A DNA stretch of 64,000 bases from Belnapia mucosa (GTDB lineage Bacteria; Pseudomonadota; Alphaproteobacteria; Acetobacterales; Acetobacteraceae), in assembly GCF_016775475.1 (NCBI RefSeq), contig NZ_JAEUXJ010000003.1, positions 186,001 to 250,000 of the forward strand. The letters run 5' to 3'. Both the position numbers and the translations under genes were made by a program. The notes beneath the pieces are model-generated. The model had not been told where the DNA came from, did not search any database, and saw only the letters and a program-made list of their open reading frames with translations. Positions 43,126-52,258 of this stretch are shown piece by piece (position 1 is the stretch's first letter; each line of letters opens with the position of its first letter).

Positions 43126-44373
43126 TCAGGCCTCCGCCACCCGCCCGACCGGCCGTGCCGGCGGCTGCGGCGCCGGGGCGCCGTCCCGGCACAGGGCCGA
43201 GAATCCCGCCCCGGCAAAGGCCGCGATGACCGCCAGCCACCACATCCGGTCATAGCTGCCGGTCCGGTCGAAGATCACCCCGCCGAGCCAGGCGCCGGTG
43301 AAGCCGCCGAGCTGGTGGCCGAGGAAGACCAGGCCGAAGATCGTCGCCAGCCAGCGGGTGCCGAAATTCCGGGCGCAAAGCGCGACCGTCGGCGGCACGG
43401 TCGAGAGCCAGAGCAGCCCCATGATGGCGGAGAAGACCAGCACGCTGACCGTCGTCTTCTCGACCATCAGGAAGCCGGCCATCAGCACGCCGCGGGCGGC
43501 ATAGATGATGACCAGCAGCTCCCGCCGCCGCCACTTGCTGGACAGCTCCCCGGCGGTCAGCGACCCGGCGACGTTGAACAGCCCGATCAGGCTGATGGCC
43601 GCCGCGCCGACGCCGATCGGCAGGTGGCAGCTGGCGACGAAGCCCGGCAGGTGGACGGCCATGAAGCTCACATGCAGGCCGCAGACGAAGAAGCCGAAGG
43701 AGAGGAACCAGAAGGTCGGGTCGCCGAGCGCCCGGCGCAGGGCGACCGTGGCCCGCTCCTCCGTCGCCGGGCCCGCCACGGCTTGGCGCGCCGCCTGGTC
43801 GTTCAGCGGCAGGGCCAGCGGCAGCATCAGCAGGGAGGCGGCGGCGATGCCGAACATCGCCCATTGCCAGCCGGCGCCGGAGATGCCCCAGGCGACCACC
43901 GGCACCACCAGGAATTGCCCGAAGGAGGAACCGGCGGTGCCGAGCCCGGTGGCGCGGCCGCGCATGCTCTCGGGCAGCAGCCGGGTCAGGCTGGCCATGA
44001 TGACCGGCATGCCGGCAGCCGAGACGGCGCAGCCCATCACCACCCCGGCGAAGACGGTAAACCAGACCAGGCTGGTCGAGAGCGCCATGCCGACCAGCGC
44101 CACGGCCTGCAGGCCGGCGCCGATCATGATCACCCGCCGCCCGCCGATCCGGTCCGCCACCTGGCCCCAGATCGGCTGGGTGATGCCGTTGCAGAGCACC
44201 TGGAGGGCGATGGCGAAGGCGAAGCCGCTGGCGCCCCAGCCCTGATCGGCCGTCATCGGCGCGAGGAACAGGCCGAGGCTCTGGCGCAGCCCCATGGCGA
44301 GCGCGGCCGTGACCACGCCGCAGACGAGCAGCAGGACAAGGCCCAGCCGGGCCGAGGGGGCGGGAGCGGGCAT
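43126..44373 (-). CDS. MFS transporter
   Basis: 415-residue protein with about twelve transmembrane segments. GQVADRIGGRRVIMIGAGLQ is the MFS loop motif between helices 2 and 3, and the LTRLLPESMRGRATGLGTAGSSFGQFLVVP stretch is characteristic of the oxalate/formate-like or monocarboxylate MFS groups. ATG 44373 has GAGGA just upstream. Substrate not readable. Confidence 0.9.
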   Translation of the reverse strand: MPAPAPSARLGLVLLLVCGVVTAALAMGLRQSLGLFLAPMTADQGWGASGFAFAIALQVLCNGITQPIWGQVADRIGGRRVIMIGAGLQAVALVGMALSTSLVWFTVFAGVVMGCAVSAAGMPVIMASLTRLLPESMRGRATGLGTAGSSFGQFLVVPVVAWGISGAGWQWAMFGIAAASLLMLPLALPLNDQAARQAVAGPATEERATVALRRALGDPTFWFLSFGFFVCGLHVSFMAVHLPGFVASCHLPIGVGAAAISLIGLFNVAGSLTAGELSSKWRRRELLVIIYAARGVLMAGFLMVEKTTVSVLVFSAIMGLLWLSTVPPTVALCARNFGTRWLATIFGLVFLGHQLGGFTGAWLGGVIFDRTGSYDRMWWLAVIAAFAGAGFSALCRDGAPAPQPPARPVGRVAEA

Positions 44374-44546
44374 CGGGGTGTCCTCGCAGTTCAGCGGCAT
44401 GTAACCATTGCATGACCAGCCGCGACAACCGCGCAGGCTGCATGGCAGGCGGCCGCCCACATGCTTGTGGTGCAGGGCCAGCATCCCGTGAATTGCGCCC
44501 TGGGCGGCGAAGTGCGAAGGCCGGGGTTAAACCAATCCGGGACCCC

Positions 44547-45128
44547 ATGATGCTGCGTGCCCTCTATGACCGCGTTCTGGCCCTGGCGGCACACCGCCGG
44601 GCGCCCGCCTATCTGGCCGGCGTCAGCTTCGCCGAGAGCAGCGTCTTCCCCATCCCGCCCGATGCGATGCTGATCCCGATGTGCATCGCCCGGCCGGAGA
44701 TGGCCTATCGCTATGCGGCGATCTGCACGGTCGCCTCGGTGCTGGGCGGCATCCTCGGCTATGCGATCGGCTTCTGGCTGTTCGACGCCCTGGCGATGCC
44801 GGTGCTGCGCGCCTATGGCCATGCCGATGCCATGACGACCTTCCAGGGCTGGTACGACCGCTGGGGCGCGACCGTCATCCTCATCAAGGGGCTGACGCCG
44901 ATCCCGTACAAGATCGTCACCATCGCCTCGGGCGCGGCGCATTTCAGCTTCGGCATCTTCGTGCTGGCGAGCATCGTGACGCGCGGGGCGCGCTTCTTCC
45001 TGCTCGCCTTCCTGCTCCGCCGCTACGGCCCGCCGATCCGCGACTTCATCGAGCGGCGGCTGACCCTGGTGACGACCGGCGCGGCGGCCGGGATCGTGCT
45101 GGGCTTCGTGGCGCTGAAATTCCTCTGA
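44547..45128 (+). CDS. DedA/SNARE-associated family membrane protein, YqaA-like
   Basis: 193-residue membrane protein. YLAGVSFAESSVFPIPPDAMLIPMCIARP, GGILGYAIGFWLFD and IKGLTPIPYKIVTIASGAAHFSFGIFVLASIVTRGARFFLLAFLLRRYG are typical of the YqaA branch of DedA proteins, which act as lipid scramblases or transporters. ATG 44547 lies in the gap after the divergent MFS gene (173 bases that probably contain both promoters). Confidence 0.9.
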   Translation: MMLRALYDRVLALAAHRRAPAYLAGVSFAESSVFPIPPDAMLIPMCIARPEMAYRYAAICTVASVLGGILGYAIGFWLFDALAMPVLRAYGHADAMTTFQGWYDRWGATVILIKGLTPIPYKIVTIASGAAHFSFGIFVLASIVTRGARFFLLAFLLRRYGPPIRDFIERRLTLVTTGAAAGIVLGFVALKFL

Positions 45129-45132
45129 GAGC

Positions 45133-46086
45133 CTACTCTTTCCAGGGGTGCTGGGCCCAGAGCTTCTCGTACTGGGCCTTCAGCGCCAGCAGCTCGGCCC
45201 GGTATTCGTCGGGGCCGAGATAGCGCAGCGGCAGTTGCTGCTGCGCCGCGGCGGCCTGGAATTCCGAGTCCTCGATGGTGCGCTGCACCGCCAGCGCCAG
45301 CCGGTCGAGGATGGGGCGCGGCACGCCGGCCGGGGCGCCCACCCCGCGCATCGAGCCCTCGATCACGTCGAAGCCCAGTTCGCGGAAGGTCGGCACCTCC
45401 GGCGCGCCTTCCCAGCGGCGGGTCGCCATGGAACCCAGCGGGCGGATCAGCCCCTGGCGCCAATCGGCGATCCCCTCCCCCATATTCACCACCGCGAGCG
45501 TCAGCTGCTTCGAGAGCAGCGCCGTCCGCACCTGGGAGGAACCGCCGAAGGGGACATGCAGGAATTGCGTCCCCGTCAGCCGCTGCAGGGCGAGCATCGC
45601 CAGATGGTCGTCCGACCCGACGCCGGTGGTGCCGTAGGAAAGCTGGCCGGGGCGGCGCCGCGCCTCCTCGATCAGCTCCGCCAGGGTCTGCACCGGGCTG
45701 TCGGCCCGGACCCAGAAGCCGCCCGGATCGTCCACGATATTGGCGATGGGGGCGAAATCCTCGAAGCGGAAGCGGGCCTGCCGCTCGATCGGAACGGTGA
45801 TGATGTTCGGCGTGTTGGTGAAGCCGATGGTGTGCCCATCCGGCTTGGCCCGGGCCAGCTCGCTCCAGCCGATCTCGCCCCCGGCGCCGGCGCGGTTCAC
45901 CACCACCACGGGCTGGCCCAGGTCGCGTTCCATGAAGCGCGCCAGGGTCCGCGCCGCCAGATCGGTCCCGCCGCCGGCGGCGAAGGCGACGATCATGCTG
46001 ATCGGCCGGTCGGGGAAGGTCTCGGCCCGCGCGGGCGCGGCGAGGGGCAGCCCCGCCAGCCCGGCGAGAAGGGCGCGTCTCTGCAT
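45133..46086 (-). CDS. Bug family tripartite tricarboxylate receptor (orphan, copy 1)
   Basis: 317-residue periplasmic receptor with signal MQRRALLAGLAGLPLAAPARA. The Bug motif VAFAAGGGTDLAARTLARFMERDLGQPVVVVNRAGAGGEIG and SYGTTGVGSDDHLAML are clear. GGGAGGATCG precedes the ATG. Not linked to tctAB genes, so it is an orphan receptor. It is clearly paralogous to the receptor at 48425-49375, with many matching blocks. Substrate unknown, likely a carboxylate. Confidence 0.93.
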   Translation of the reverse strand: MQRRALLAGLAGLPLAAPARAETFPDRPISMIVAFAAGGGTDLAARTLARFMERDLGQPVVVVNRAGAGGEIGWSELARAKPDGHTIGFTNTPNIITVPIERQARFRFEDFAPIANIVDDPGGFWVRADSPVQTLAELIEEARRRPGQLSYGTTGVGSDDHLAMLALQRLTGTQFLHVPFGGSSQVRTALLSKQLTLAVVNMGEGIADWRQGLIRPLGSMATRRWEGAPEVPTFRELGFDVIEGSMRGVGAPAGVPRPILDRLALAVQRTIEDSEFQAAAAQQQLPLRYLGPDEYRAELLALKAQYEKLWAQHPWKE

Positions 46087-46166
46087 GGTCGATCCTCCCG
46101 GGTCCCGCTTGTGCTGCGGGTCGTCGGTGGATCGGATCATGCCGGGGGCGGCGTGGCAACGGTGGT

Positions 46167-46616
46167 TCAGCCCGGCGGACGGGCGATCAGGCCGGTCTTC
46201 TCGCCGCGGCGGAAGCCGGCGCCCTCATAGAAGCGGAAGGTGGCTTCCTGGGTGGAGCCCGTGAGCAGCATCGCCTTGTAGCAGCCGGCGGCCCAGGCGG
46301 CCGAGAGCGCCGCGGCCAGTACGGCGCGGCCATGGCCCCGGCGGCGATGCGCGGCATGGGTCACCACATTCTCGATGAAGGCATAGGGCCGGGTGCCGCG
46401 GGTCAGGTTCGGCACCTGGATCAGGGTGCAGCTGGCGATGGCCTCGCCCGCCGCCTCGGCGAGGAAGACGGTGACGCCGGGATGGGCGAGCAGCGCCGCC
46501 CAGGCCCGGGCCGCCGCCTCGGGCGGCACCGGCGGGTCGGCCGGGTTCAGGTGGCGAAGAAGGACCAGGAGCTGATCCAGATCCCGGGCCTCGGCGGCGC
46601 GGATGGCGGGCGGCAT
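46167..46616 (-). CDS. GNAT family N-acetyltransferase
   Basis: 149-residue acetyltransferase. IENVVTHAAHRRRGHGRAVLAAALSAAWAAGCYKAML contains the acetyl-CoA binding R-x-x-G-x-G/A segment (motif A), and FRFYEGAGFRRGEKTG the C-terminal motif B. AAGGAAG precedes ATG 46616. Substrate unknown. Divergent from the amino acid-binding gene. Confidence 0.93.
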   Translation of the reverse strand: MPPAIRAAEARDLDQLLVLLRHLNPADPPVPPEAAARAWAALLAHPGVTVFLAEAAGEAIASCTLIQVPNLTRGTRPYAFIENVVTHAAHRRRGHGRAVLAAALSAAWAAGCYKAMLLTGSTQEATFRFYEGAGFRRGEKTGLIARPPG

Positions 46617-46688
46617 CGGGCTTCCTTTCGCTTGGCGGCCGGGCGGCAAGGGGCCCATGCTAGCGCCGCAACGGTCGGAGGTGGGACG

Positions 46689-47708
46689 ATGCGGCGCATC
46701 CTGGCGGGATGGACGGGCTTTCTCATCCTCATGGGCCTGATGGCCGGACGGGCGGAGGCGGGCGCCACCCTCGATGCCGTCCGGCGCAACGGCGAGGTGC
46801 GCTGCGGCGTCTCGACCGGCCTGGCGGGGATGTCGCAGCCGGATGCGAATGGCGTCTGGCGCGGCTTCGACACCGATATCTGCCGCGCCGTCGCGGTCGC
46901 GGTCTTCGGCGATGCGGGCAAGGCGCGCTTCGTGCCCACCACCACGGCGACGCGGCTGACCTCGCTGCAATCGGGCGAGATCGACCTGCTGTCGCGCACC
47001 ACGGCGCTGACCCTGGCGCGGGACAGCCAGCTCGGCCTCACCATCACCGTCGCGCATTTCTTCACCGGCCAGGGCATCCTGGTCCATAAGCGGCTGAACA
47101 TCACCAGCGCGGCGCAGCTCGACGGCGCGACCTTCTGCGCCACGCTGGCGAGCGAGATCGAGCGGAACCTGGCGGACTGGGCGCGCCAGAAGAACATCCG
47201 CATCACCACCATCCCCTTCGACACGCCGCCCAGCATCCTCGCCGCCTTCCAGGCCGGGCGGTGCGATGCGATCAGCAACGACATGATCAACCTCTCCGGC
47301 AACCGCAGCGCCTCGCCCACCCCGGACGACCTGGTGCTGCTGCCGGAGCTGGTCTTCAAGGAACCGCATGGGGTGCTGGTGCGGAACGGCGACCCGGAAT
47401 GGGCGGCCCTCACCCGCTGGGCGGTCTTCGCCCTGTTCCAGGCCGAGGAGATGGGGCTGACCAGCGCCAATGTGGCGCAGATCCGGGAGACGACGCAGGA
47501 CCCGAAGATCCGCCGCTTCCTCGGCCTGACCGAGAATGTCGGCACCGGCTGGGGCCTGCCGGCCTCCTGGGCCTTCGAGGTGGTGCGGCAGGTCGGCAGC
47601 TATGCCGAGGTCTTCGATCGCGGCCCCGGCAAGGTTCTCGGCATGGAGCGGGGGATGAACCGTCCCTGGACCGAGGGCGGGATGCTGATGAGCTGGCTCT
47701 GGCAGTAG
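46689..47708 (+). CDS. Amino acid ABC transporter substrate-binding protein (AapJ-like)
   Basis: 339-residue periplasmic receptor. After the signal peptide (WTGFLILMGLMAGRAEA) come TLDAVRRNGEVRCGVSTGLAGMSQPDANGVWRGFDTDICRAVAVAVFGDAGK and SLQSGEIDLLSRTTALTLARDSQLGL, characteristic of the general L-amino-acid receptors (AapJ/BztA). GGAGGTGGG precedes the ATG. Its permease and ATPase genes are not adjacent, so it may be an extra receptor for a system elsewhere. Confidence 0.92.
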   Translation: MRRILAGWTGFLILMGLMAGRAEAGATLDAVRRNGEVRCGVSTGLAGMSQPDANGVWRGFDTDICRAVAVAVFGDAGKARFVPTTTATRLTSLQSGEIDLLSRTTALTLARDSQLGLTITVAHFFTGQGILVHKRLNITSAAQLDGATFCATLASEIERNLADWARQKNIRITTIPFDTPPSILAAFQAGRCDAISNDMINLSGNRSASPTPDDLVLLPELVFKEPHGVLVRNGDPEWAALTRWAVFALFQAEEMGLTSANVAQIRETTQDPKIRRFLGLTENVGTGWGLPASWAFEVVRQVGSYAEVFDRGPGKVLGMERGMNRPWTEGGMLMSWLWQ

Positions 47709-47712
47709 GCGG

Positions 47713-48420
47713 CTACAACGCCGCCCGCACCGCCCGCGCCACCTCCACCGCATTCGGCGTGTCCGAATGCAGGCAGATGCTGTCGCGCCCGACCGCGATT
47801 GCCGCGCCGCCGATGCCGGTGGAACGGCCCTCGGCGACGGCGCGGCGGCAGCGGGCGGCCACCGCGGCCGGGTCGACCGGCGGATGCTCGCGGGTGATGA
47901 TCAGCGTGCCGGCATCGGTGTAGTCGAGATCGGCGTAGAACTCGCCGACGAAGCGATGGCCGCGCGCCGGGTAGATGCTTTCGTGCAGCGTGCCGGGCAG
48001 GCCGAGGATCGGCACGCGGAATACATCGGCCGCGTCGCAGATCGCCTCAGCCACATGCGGCAGGCGGGCGGCCATGCCATAGAGCGCGCCGTGCGGCTTG
48101 ATATGGTTCAGCGCCATGCCCTCGGCGGCGAGGAAGCCGCCCAGCGCACCGATCTGGTAGATCAGGCAGTCGGCCAGCTCCTCCCGCCCCATCGCCATCT
48201 CGCGCCGGCCGAAGCCCTGCAGGTCGGGCAGCGAGGGATGCGCGCCGACCGCGACGCCATGCTGCCGCGCCAGCCGCACCGTCGCCCGCATATGGCCGGG
48301 ATCGGAGGCATGGAAGCCGCAGGCCACATTGGCCAAGTCGATCAGCGGCATCAGCGCCGCATCCTCGCCCAGGCGATAGAGGCCGAAGGCCTCGCCCATG
48401 TCGCAATTGATCGTCGCCAT
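47713..48420 (-). CDS. pxpA: LamB/YcsF family protein, 5-oxoprolinase subunit A
   Basis: 235-residue protein. INCDMGEAFGLYRLGEDAALMPLIDLANVACGFHASDPGHMRATVRLARQHGVAVGAHPSLPD is the family signature, and HIKPHGALYG another conserved part. PxpA works with PxpB and PxpC as an ATP-dependent 5-oxoprolinase; the partner genes are not in the window. It starts four bases after the stop of a Bug receptor gene, so the two probably form an operon, which suggests the receptor binds 5-oxoproline or a related acid. Confidence 0.92.
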   Translation of the reverse strand: MATINCDMGEAFGLYRLGEDAALMPLIDLANVACGFHASDPGHMRATVRLARQHGVAVGAHPSLPDLQGFGRREMAMGREELADCLIYQIGALGGFLAAEGMALNHIKPHGALYGMAARLPHVAEAICDAADVFRVPILGLPGTLHESIYPARGHRFVGEFYADLDYTDAGTLIITREHPPVDPAAVAARCRRAVAEGRSTGIGGAAIAVGRDSICLHSDTPNAVEVARAVRAAL

Positions 48421-48424
48421 CGGC

Positions 48425-49375
48425 CTATTCCCTCCAGGGATGGCGCGACCAGAGCTTCTGGTATTTCTCGCGCAGCGCGGTGAGTTCGGCGAGGTAGGGC
48501 TCGGGGCCGAGGAAGCGGAGCGGCAGCGCCTGCTGGATGGCGCTGGCCTGGAATTCGGGATTTTCCACCACGCGCTGCACCGCTTCCGACAGGCGTTGCA
48601 GCACCGCGGGCGGGAGGCCGGCCGGGGCGGCCATGCCGCGCATCGAGCCTTCGACCACATCGAAGCCGGCCTCGCGGAAGGTCGGCACCTCGGGCGCCAC
48701 CTCGGTGCGGCGCTCGCCCATCTGGCCCAGCATGCGGAGCAGGCCCTGATGGCTCTCCTGCACCCCCTCGGCGACATTCATCGAGGCGATGGCGATGGTC
48801 CGGCCGATCAGCGCCTGCTTCACCTGGGCGCTGCCGCCATAGGGGACGTGCAGCAGGCGGATATTCGCCTGGCGCTCGAAGGCCAGCACCGCGAGATGGT
48901 CGTCGGAGCCGATGCCGGTGGTGCCGTAGCTCACCGTCTCCGGCTGGGCGCGGGCGGCGGCGATGACATCGGCCAGGCTGCGGAAGGGGCTGTCGGTCAG
49001 GACGTAGAAGGCGCCCGGATCGTCCACGATATTGCCGATCGGGGTGAAGTCCTCCAGCCGGAAGCGGGTGCGGCGCTCGATCGGCAGGGTGACGATATGC
49101 GGCGTGTTGATGAAGCCGATGGTGAGGCCGTCGGGCCTGGCGCGGGCCAGTTCGGCGAAGCCGATCTCGCCGCCGGCGCCGGGCCGGTTCACCACCACCA
49201 CGGGCTGGCCGAGATCGCGTTCGAGGAAGCGGGCGATGGTGCGCGCGGCGAGATCCGTGCCGCCGCCGGCAGCGAAGGCCACCAGCATCTGCAGCGGCTT
49301 GTCCGGCCAGTCGGCGCGGGCGGGCGCGGCCAGCAGCAGGGCGGGGGCGGCGAAGAGGTGGCGGCGCTGGAACAT
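48425..49375 (-). CDS. Bug family tripartite tricarboxylate receptor (orphan, copy 2)
   Basis: 316-residue periplasmic receptor with signal MFQRRHLFAAPALLLAAPARA. VAFAAGGGTDLAARTIARFLERDLGQPVVVVNRPGAGGEIGFAELARARPDG nearly repeats the sequence of the copy at 45133-46086, including the C-terminal EFQASAIQQALPLRFLGPEPYLAELTALREKYQKLWSRHPWRE. It is directly followed by pxpA. ATG 49375 marks the signal peptide start; no obvious Shine-Dalgarno site is seen. Confidence 0.93.
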   Translation of the reverse strand: MFQRRHLFAAPALLLAAPARADWPDKPLQMLVAFAAGGGTDLAARTIARFLERDLGQPVVVVNRPGAGGEIGFAELARARPDGLTIGFINTPHIVTLPIERRTRFRLEDFTPIGNIVDDPGAFYVLTDSPFRSLADVIAAARAQPETVSYGTTGIGSDDHLAVLAFERQANIRLLHVPYGGSAQVKQALIGRTIAIASMNVAEGVQESHQGLLRMLGQMGERRTEVAPEVPTFREAGFDVVEGSMRGMAAPAGLPPAVLQRLSEAVQRVVENPEFQASAIQQALPLRFLGPEPYLAELTALREKYQKLWSRHPWRE

Positions 49376-49473
49376 CAGGTATGACCGGCTTGCAATGGAG
49401 CGCGTCAACTTCGACCGGCGGCCCGAAGCCTGCAAGGGGCAGTTCCCGTCCGGGGTTGGCCCGGGGACGCCGT

Positions 49474-50952
49474 TCAGTTGGTACCGCCTCGTGGCGTCAG
49501 CCGCCAGGACAGGAAAAGCCCCAGCACCAGCAAGAGTAGGAGGGTATGCGTGAGGTTGGTGGTCCCGATCGGAAAATCCAGGATCTTCGATTCAGATCTG
49601 GTCGACAGCTCCACATAGTCGTTGACGGTACTCACCAGGGTCAGAAGGCCGATCCCGCTGATGATCCACTGCAGCAGGCGGGACCGGCGCACCTCGTTCT
49701 GGCGGTGCAATTCCCGCTCGATCGCAGCCACCGAGACGAGCTGTTCGCGGAAGACGCGTTCGACGCTCGGCATGTCCCATAGCTCATGGGAACGGTGGTA
49801 GATGTCCTGTTCCAGCTCGGTGTCCCAGAAGCGGGACGGCTCGAACTCCGCCAGCATGATGCGGGACAGCTGCTCGACCTGATGCAGGTTGCCGATGCGG
49901 CGCGATGTTTCGCGGATGCCGCAGGCCCGGTCCCCGGAGCCGAAGCCCCATTCGATCTGCTTCGCCAGCAGGCCGTCGCTGGCCTCCCGCAGGGCGCCGT
50001 ATTTCAGCCAGGCGATCCGCAGCAGGGATCGAACCGCTTCCCGCAGCCGTTCCGCATCGGGTTCTCCGGGCTGGCCGTGCAGGACGACCAGGGAGTTGAT
50101 GGCGCCATGGACGACATGGCTGAGATGCGGCGACGCGGCGCGGTAGTCGGAGAAGCGCCCCTGCGAGGCATCGACGCGCACGAGCTGCCGGCCCAGCACG
50201 GTGCGGGTAACCGCCGCGCCATGCGCGTTGCCGCCATCCTCCGGTCCGGCCGCGTCGAAGAGCAGGAAATTGACGCTGTACTCGCTGAAGAGATAGGCCG
50301 GGGCATTGGCCTGCGCAGCATCCCGGTCCCAGAACAGCTCGGCGATCGGCACCGTCCATCCCGTGCCGCATTCGGACTGCGTCACCTGTTCGAAGGCCTG
50401 TTGCAGGCGGGTCATCTCGCGGTTCCAGGGGCCGGAATCGAGGATGCCGAGGCGCCGTTCGGCCAGCACGGCTGACGCGGCCGCCCGGATCCTGGCCCAG
50501 TAATCCGCATCATCGAGCAGGCCGGCCGCGGCGGCGGTGCCCCGTCCATCGAAGGCGATGCCGTATTCGACGACGCCCAGGCCGTGATCATAGAGAAGGA
50601 TGCGCCGGGCAAGCAGGCTGACCTGCGGAGCCGGCGCCGGCGAGGCGAGGCGGAGACAATCCAGCATGGGCTCGGCCACGGCATCGACATGGCCGACCAG
50701 CACCGCGCCCTTCTGCTGAGTCATGTTGGCCGGATGCCAGAGCCTTGGCGGCGCGACCTCCATCGGGTTCGACGAGGAGGCGAGTTCGCAGACCTCCCAG
50801 GCGATGGCGACCGCGCCTTCGGTCTGCCGCAGAGCCTGGGCCGCATGACGCAGCAGGCGGACGCGGCGCTCCCGGTTCAAGGGTCTTGGGGAGGAGGCCA
50901 TCCAGAACGGTACAGAGACGACCATCTCCACATAGGGAACAATCGTCACCAT
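49474..50952 (-). CDS. Unrecognised protein with two C-terminal transmembrane helices
   Basis: 492 residues; I do not recognise the family. Most of the chain looks soluble, with an Asp/Ala-rich middle and a segment of mixed helices. Hydrophobic helices lie near residues 426-447 (LLQWIISGIGLLTLVSTVNDYV) and 467-484 (LTHTLLLLLVLGLFLSWR), so it is likely tail-anchored with the bulk in the cytosol. A short coiled-coil-like stretch (AAIERELHRQNEVRRSR) precedes the first helix. ATG 50952 begins a plausible start, but the N-terminus (MVTIVPYVEMVVSVPFW) is hydrophobic too. The neighbours, Bug receptor and hydrolase, do not suggest a role. Confidence 0.72.
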   Translation of the reverse strand: MVTIVPYVEMVVSVPFWMASSPRPLNRERRVRLLRHAAQALRQTEGAVAIAWEVCELASSSNPMEVAPPRLWHPANMTQQKGAVLVGHVDAVAEPMLDCLRLASPAPAPQVSLLARRILLYDHGLGVVEYGIAFDGRGTAAAAGLLDDADYWARIRAAASAVLAERRLGILDSGPWNREMTRLQQAFEQVTQSECGTGWTVPIAELFWDRDAAQANAPAYLFSEYSVNFLLFDAAGPEDGGNAHGAAVTRTVLGRQLVRVDASQGRFSDYRAASPHLSHVVHGAINSLVVLHGQPGEPDAERLREAVRSLLRIAWLKYGALREASDGLLAKQIEWGFGSGDRACGIRETSRRIGNLHQVEQLSRIMLAEFEPSRFWDTELEQDIYHRSHELWDMPSVERVFREQLVSVAAIERELHRQNEVRRSRLLQWIISGIGLLTLVSTVNDYVELSTRSESKILDFPIGTTNLTHTLLLLLVLGLFLSWRLTPRGGTN

Positions 50953-51173
50953 GGCCTCCAGGGTCGTTGACAGGCGACGCTATCAACAGGCCTTGAAGCT
51001 GCATTGCCGGAAACGCCGGCATGTCGGGATTTTTACTGTGCCGGCAGAAGGATCGGCCCGCTCTCAACTTGGCCGGGCATGCGCCGGAACGATCTTGCCT
51101 TCCAGAACCGGGGTCCTGGCTGGGCCTATGCCGTGCGCCGCCGGAAAGGGGCAGGCGCACGGCATGGTCAGCC

Positions 51174-51842
51174 CTAGTCGGCGGCGAGCGCCATCCGGCT
51201 GCGGTTCATGCGGCTGTTCACATGGTCTTCCGCCATATCGACCACCTGCTCGGTCTCCTCCGGCGTGAAGACATGGCCGGCGCCCTGCATGACGCGGTAG
51301 TCGATGGTGATGCCGCGCTGGGTGTTCAGCTTGTCGACCAGCTTCTTCACCGAGGATTCCGGCACGAGTTCGTCCGCCGCGCCGTGCAGGATCAGGCCGT
51401 TGCACGGGCAGGGGGCGAGGAAGCCGAAGTCGTAGTGGCTGGCCGGCGCGCTGATGGAGACGAAGCCGCCCATTTCCGGCCGGCGCATCAGCAGCTGCAT
51501 GCCGACATAGGCGCCGAAGGAATAGCCGGCGACCCAGAGGCTGTGGGAATTCGGGTTCACCGCCTGGAGGAAGTCGAGCGCCGAGGCGGCGTCCGAGATC
51601 TCGCCGATCCCGCCATCATAGCGACCCTGGCTGCGGCCGACCCCGCGGAAATTGAAGCGCAGGGTCGAGAAGCCCATCGCCTGGAAGCGCTGGTAGAGGG
51701 CGTAGATGACCCGGTTGTTCATCGTCCCGCCATGCAGCGGGTGCGGATGCAGCAGCAGCGCCACGGGGGCGTTGGGCTGCTTGGAATGGTGGTAGCGGCC
51801 TTCGAGCCGGCCATCAGGGCCGGCGAACATGACCTCAGGCAT
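51174..51842 (-). CDS. Alpha/beta hydrolase
   Basis: 222-residue serine hydrolase-like protein. VALLLHPHPLHGGTMNNRVIYALYQRFQAMGFSTLRFNFRGVGRSQGRYDGG holds the oxyanion region, VAGYSFGAYVGMQLL the GxSxG nucleophile motif, and HGAADELVPESS with GAGHVFT the Asp and His. It resembles the YitV/dienelactone-type group without an obvious secretion signal. ATG 51842 is chosen; the upstream frame continues into the regulatory gap. Confidence 0.9.
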   Translation of the reverse strand: MPEVMFAGPDGRLEGRYHHSKQPNAPVALLLHPHPLHGGTMNNRVIYALYQRFQAMGFSTLRFNFRGVGRSQGRYDGGIGEISDAASALDFLQAVNPNSHSLWVAGYSFGAYVGMQLLMRRPEMGGFVSISAPASHYDFGFLAPCPCNGLILHGAADELVPESSVKKLVDKLNTQRGITIDYRVMQGAGHVFTPEETEQVVDMAEDHVNSRMNRSRMALAAD

Positions 51843-52258
51843 CGTCCCGTGGGTCCAGTTCCGGTTGTGCCCTGCGCGTCTGGGCTGCCGACGGGGTGTT
51901 GCGCCTACCCGCCGACAGGCCAAGCGCGCATGGACGCTTGGTGGGGAAGTCCTCGCCGGCCCGGTCGGACCGGCCACCCTTCATGTCCCGTGCTGCCCGT
52001 CCGGCCCAATGGTTGACCGGGCTGGTCGGACAAAATAGCCTGATCTGTGCGACTTCCCTGCTCGGGGCGAGTTCCATCGCGCAGCTTCGGCTCCGGCTCA
52101 TGGTGGGCACCCCCCGGACAGGCTCCCGGATCCGAGGGTGCCGGGAATATAGGGACGTGACGCCGAGCCTCATAACGAATTCAAGGCATGGCCCCCATGT
52201 TCCTGCAACGGGGCCGGGGTCGGGCCCGCCGCGGTACGCGTCGAGGGATGATCAGCTC
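51843..52258. promoter_or_regulatory. 416-base gap with candidate iscR promoter
   Basis: No gene is evident. TTGACC at 52013-52018 and TAGCCT at 52036-52041 are 17 bases apart and would make a sigma-70-like promoter toward iscR. A short inverted repeat GACC-N5-GGTC (52015-52027) overlaps the -35 box and could be an operator, plausibly for IscR itself. The promoter lies about 218 bases ahead of iscR, a long leader. Other parts of the gap show nothing I can name. Confidence 0.35.
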
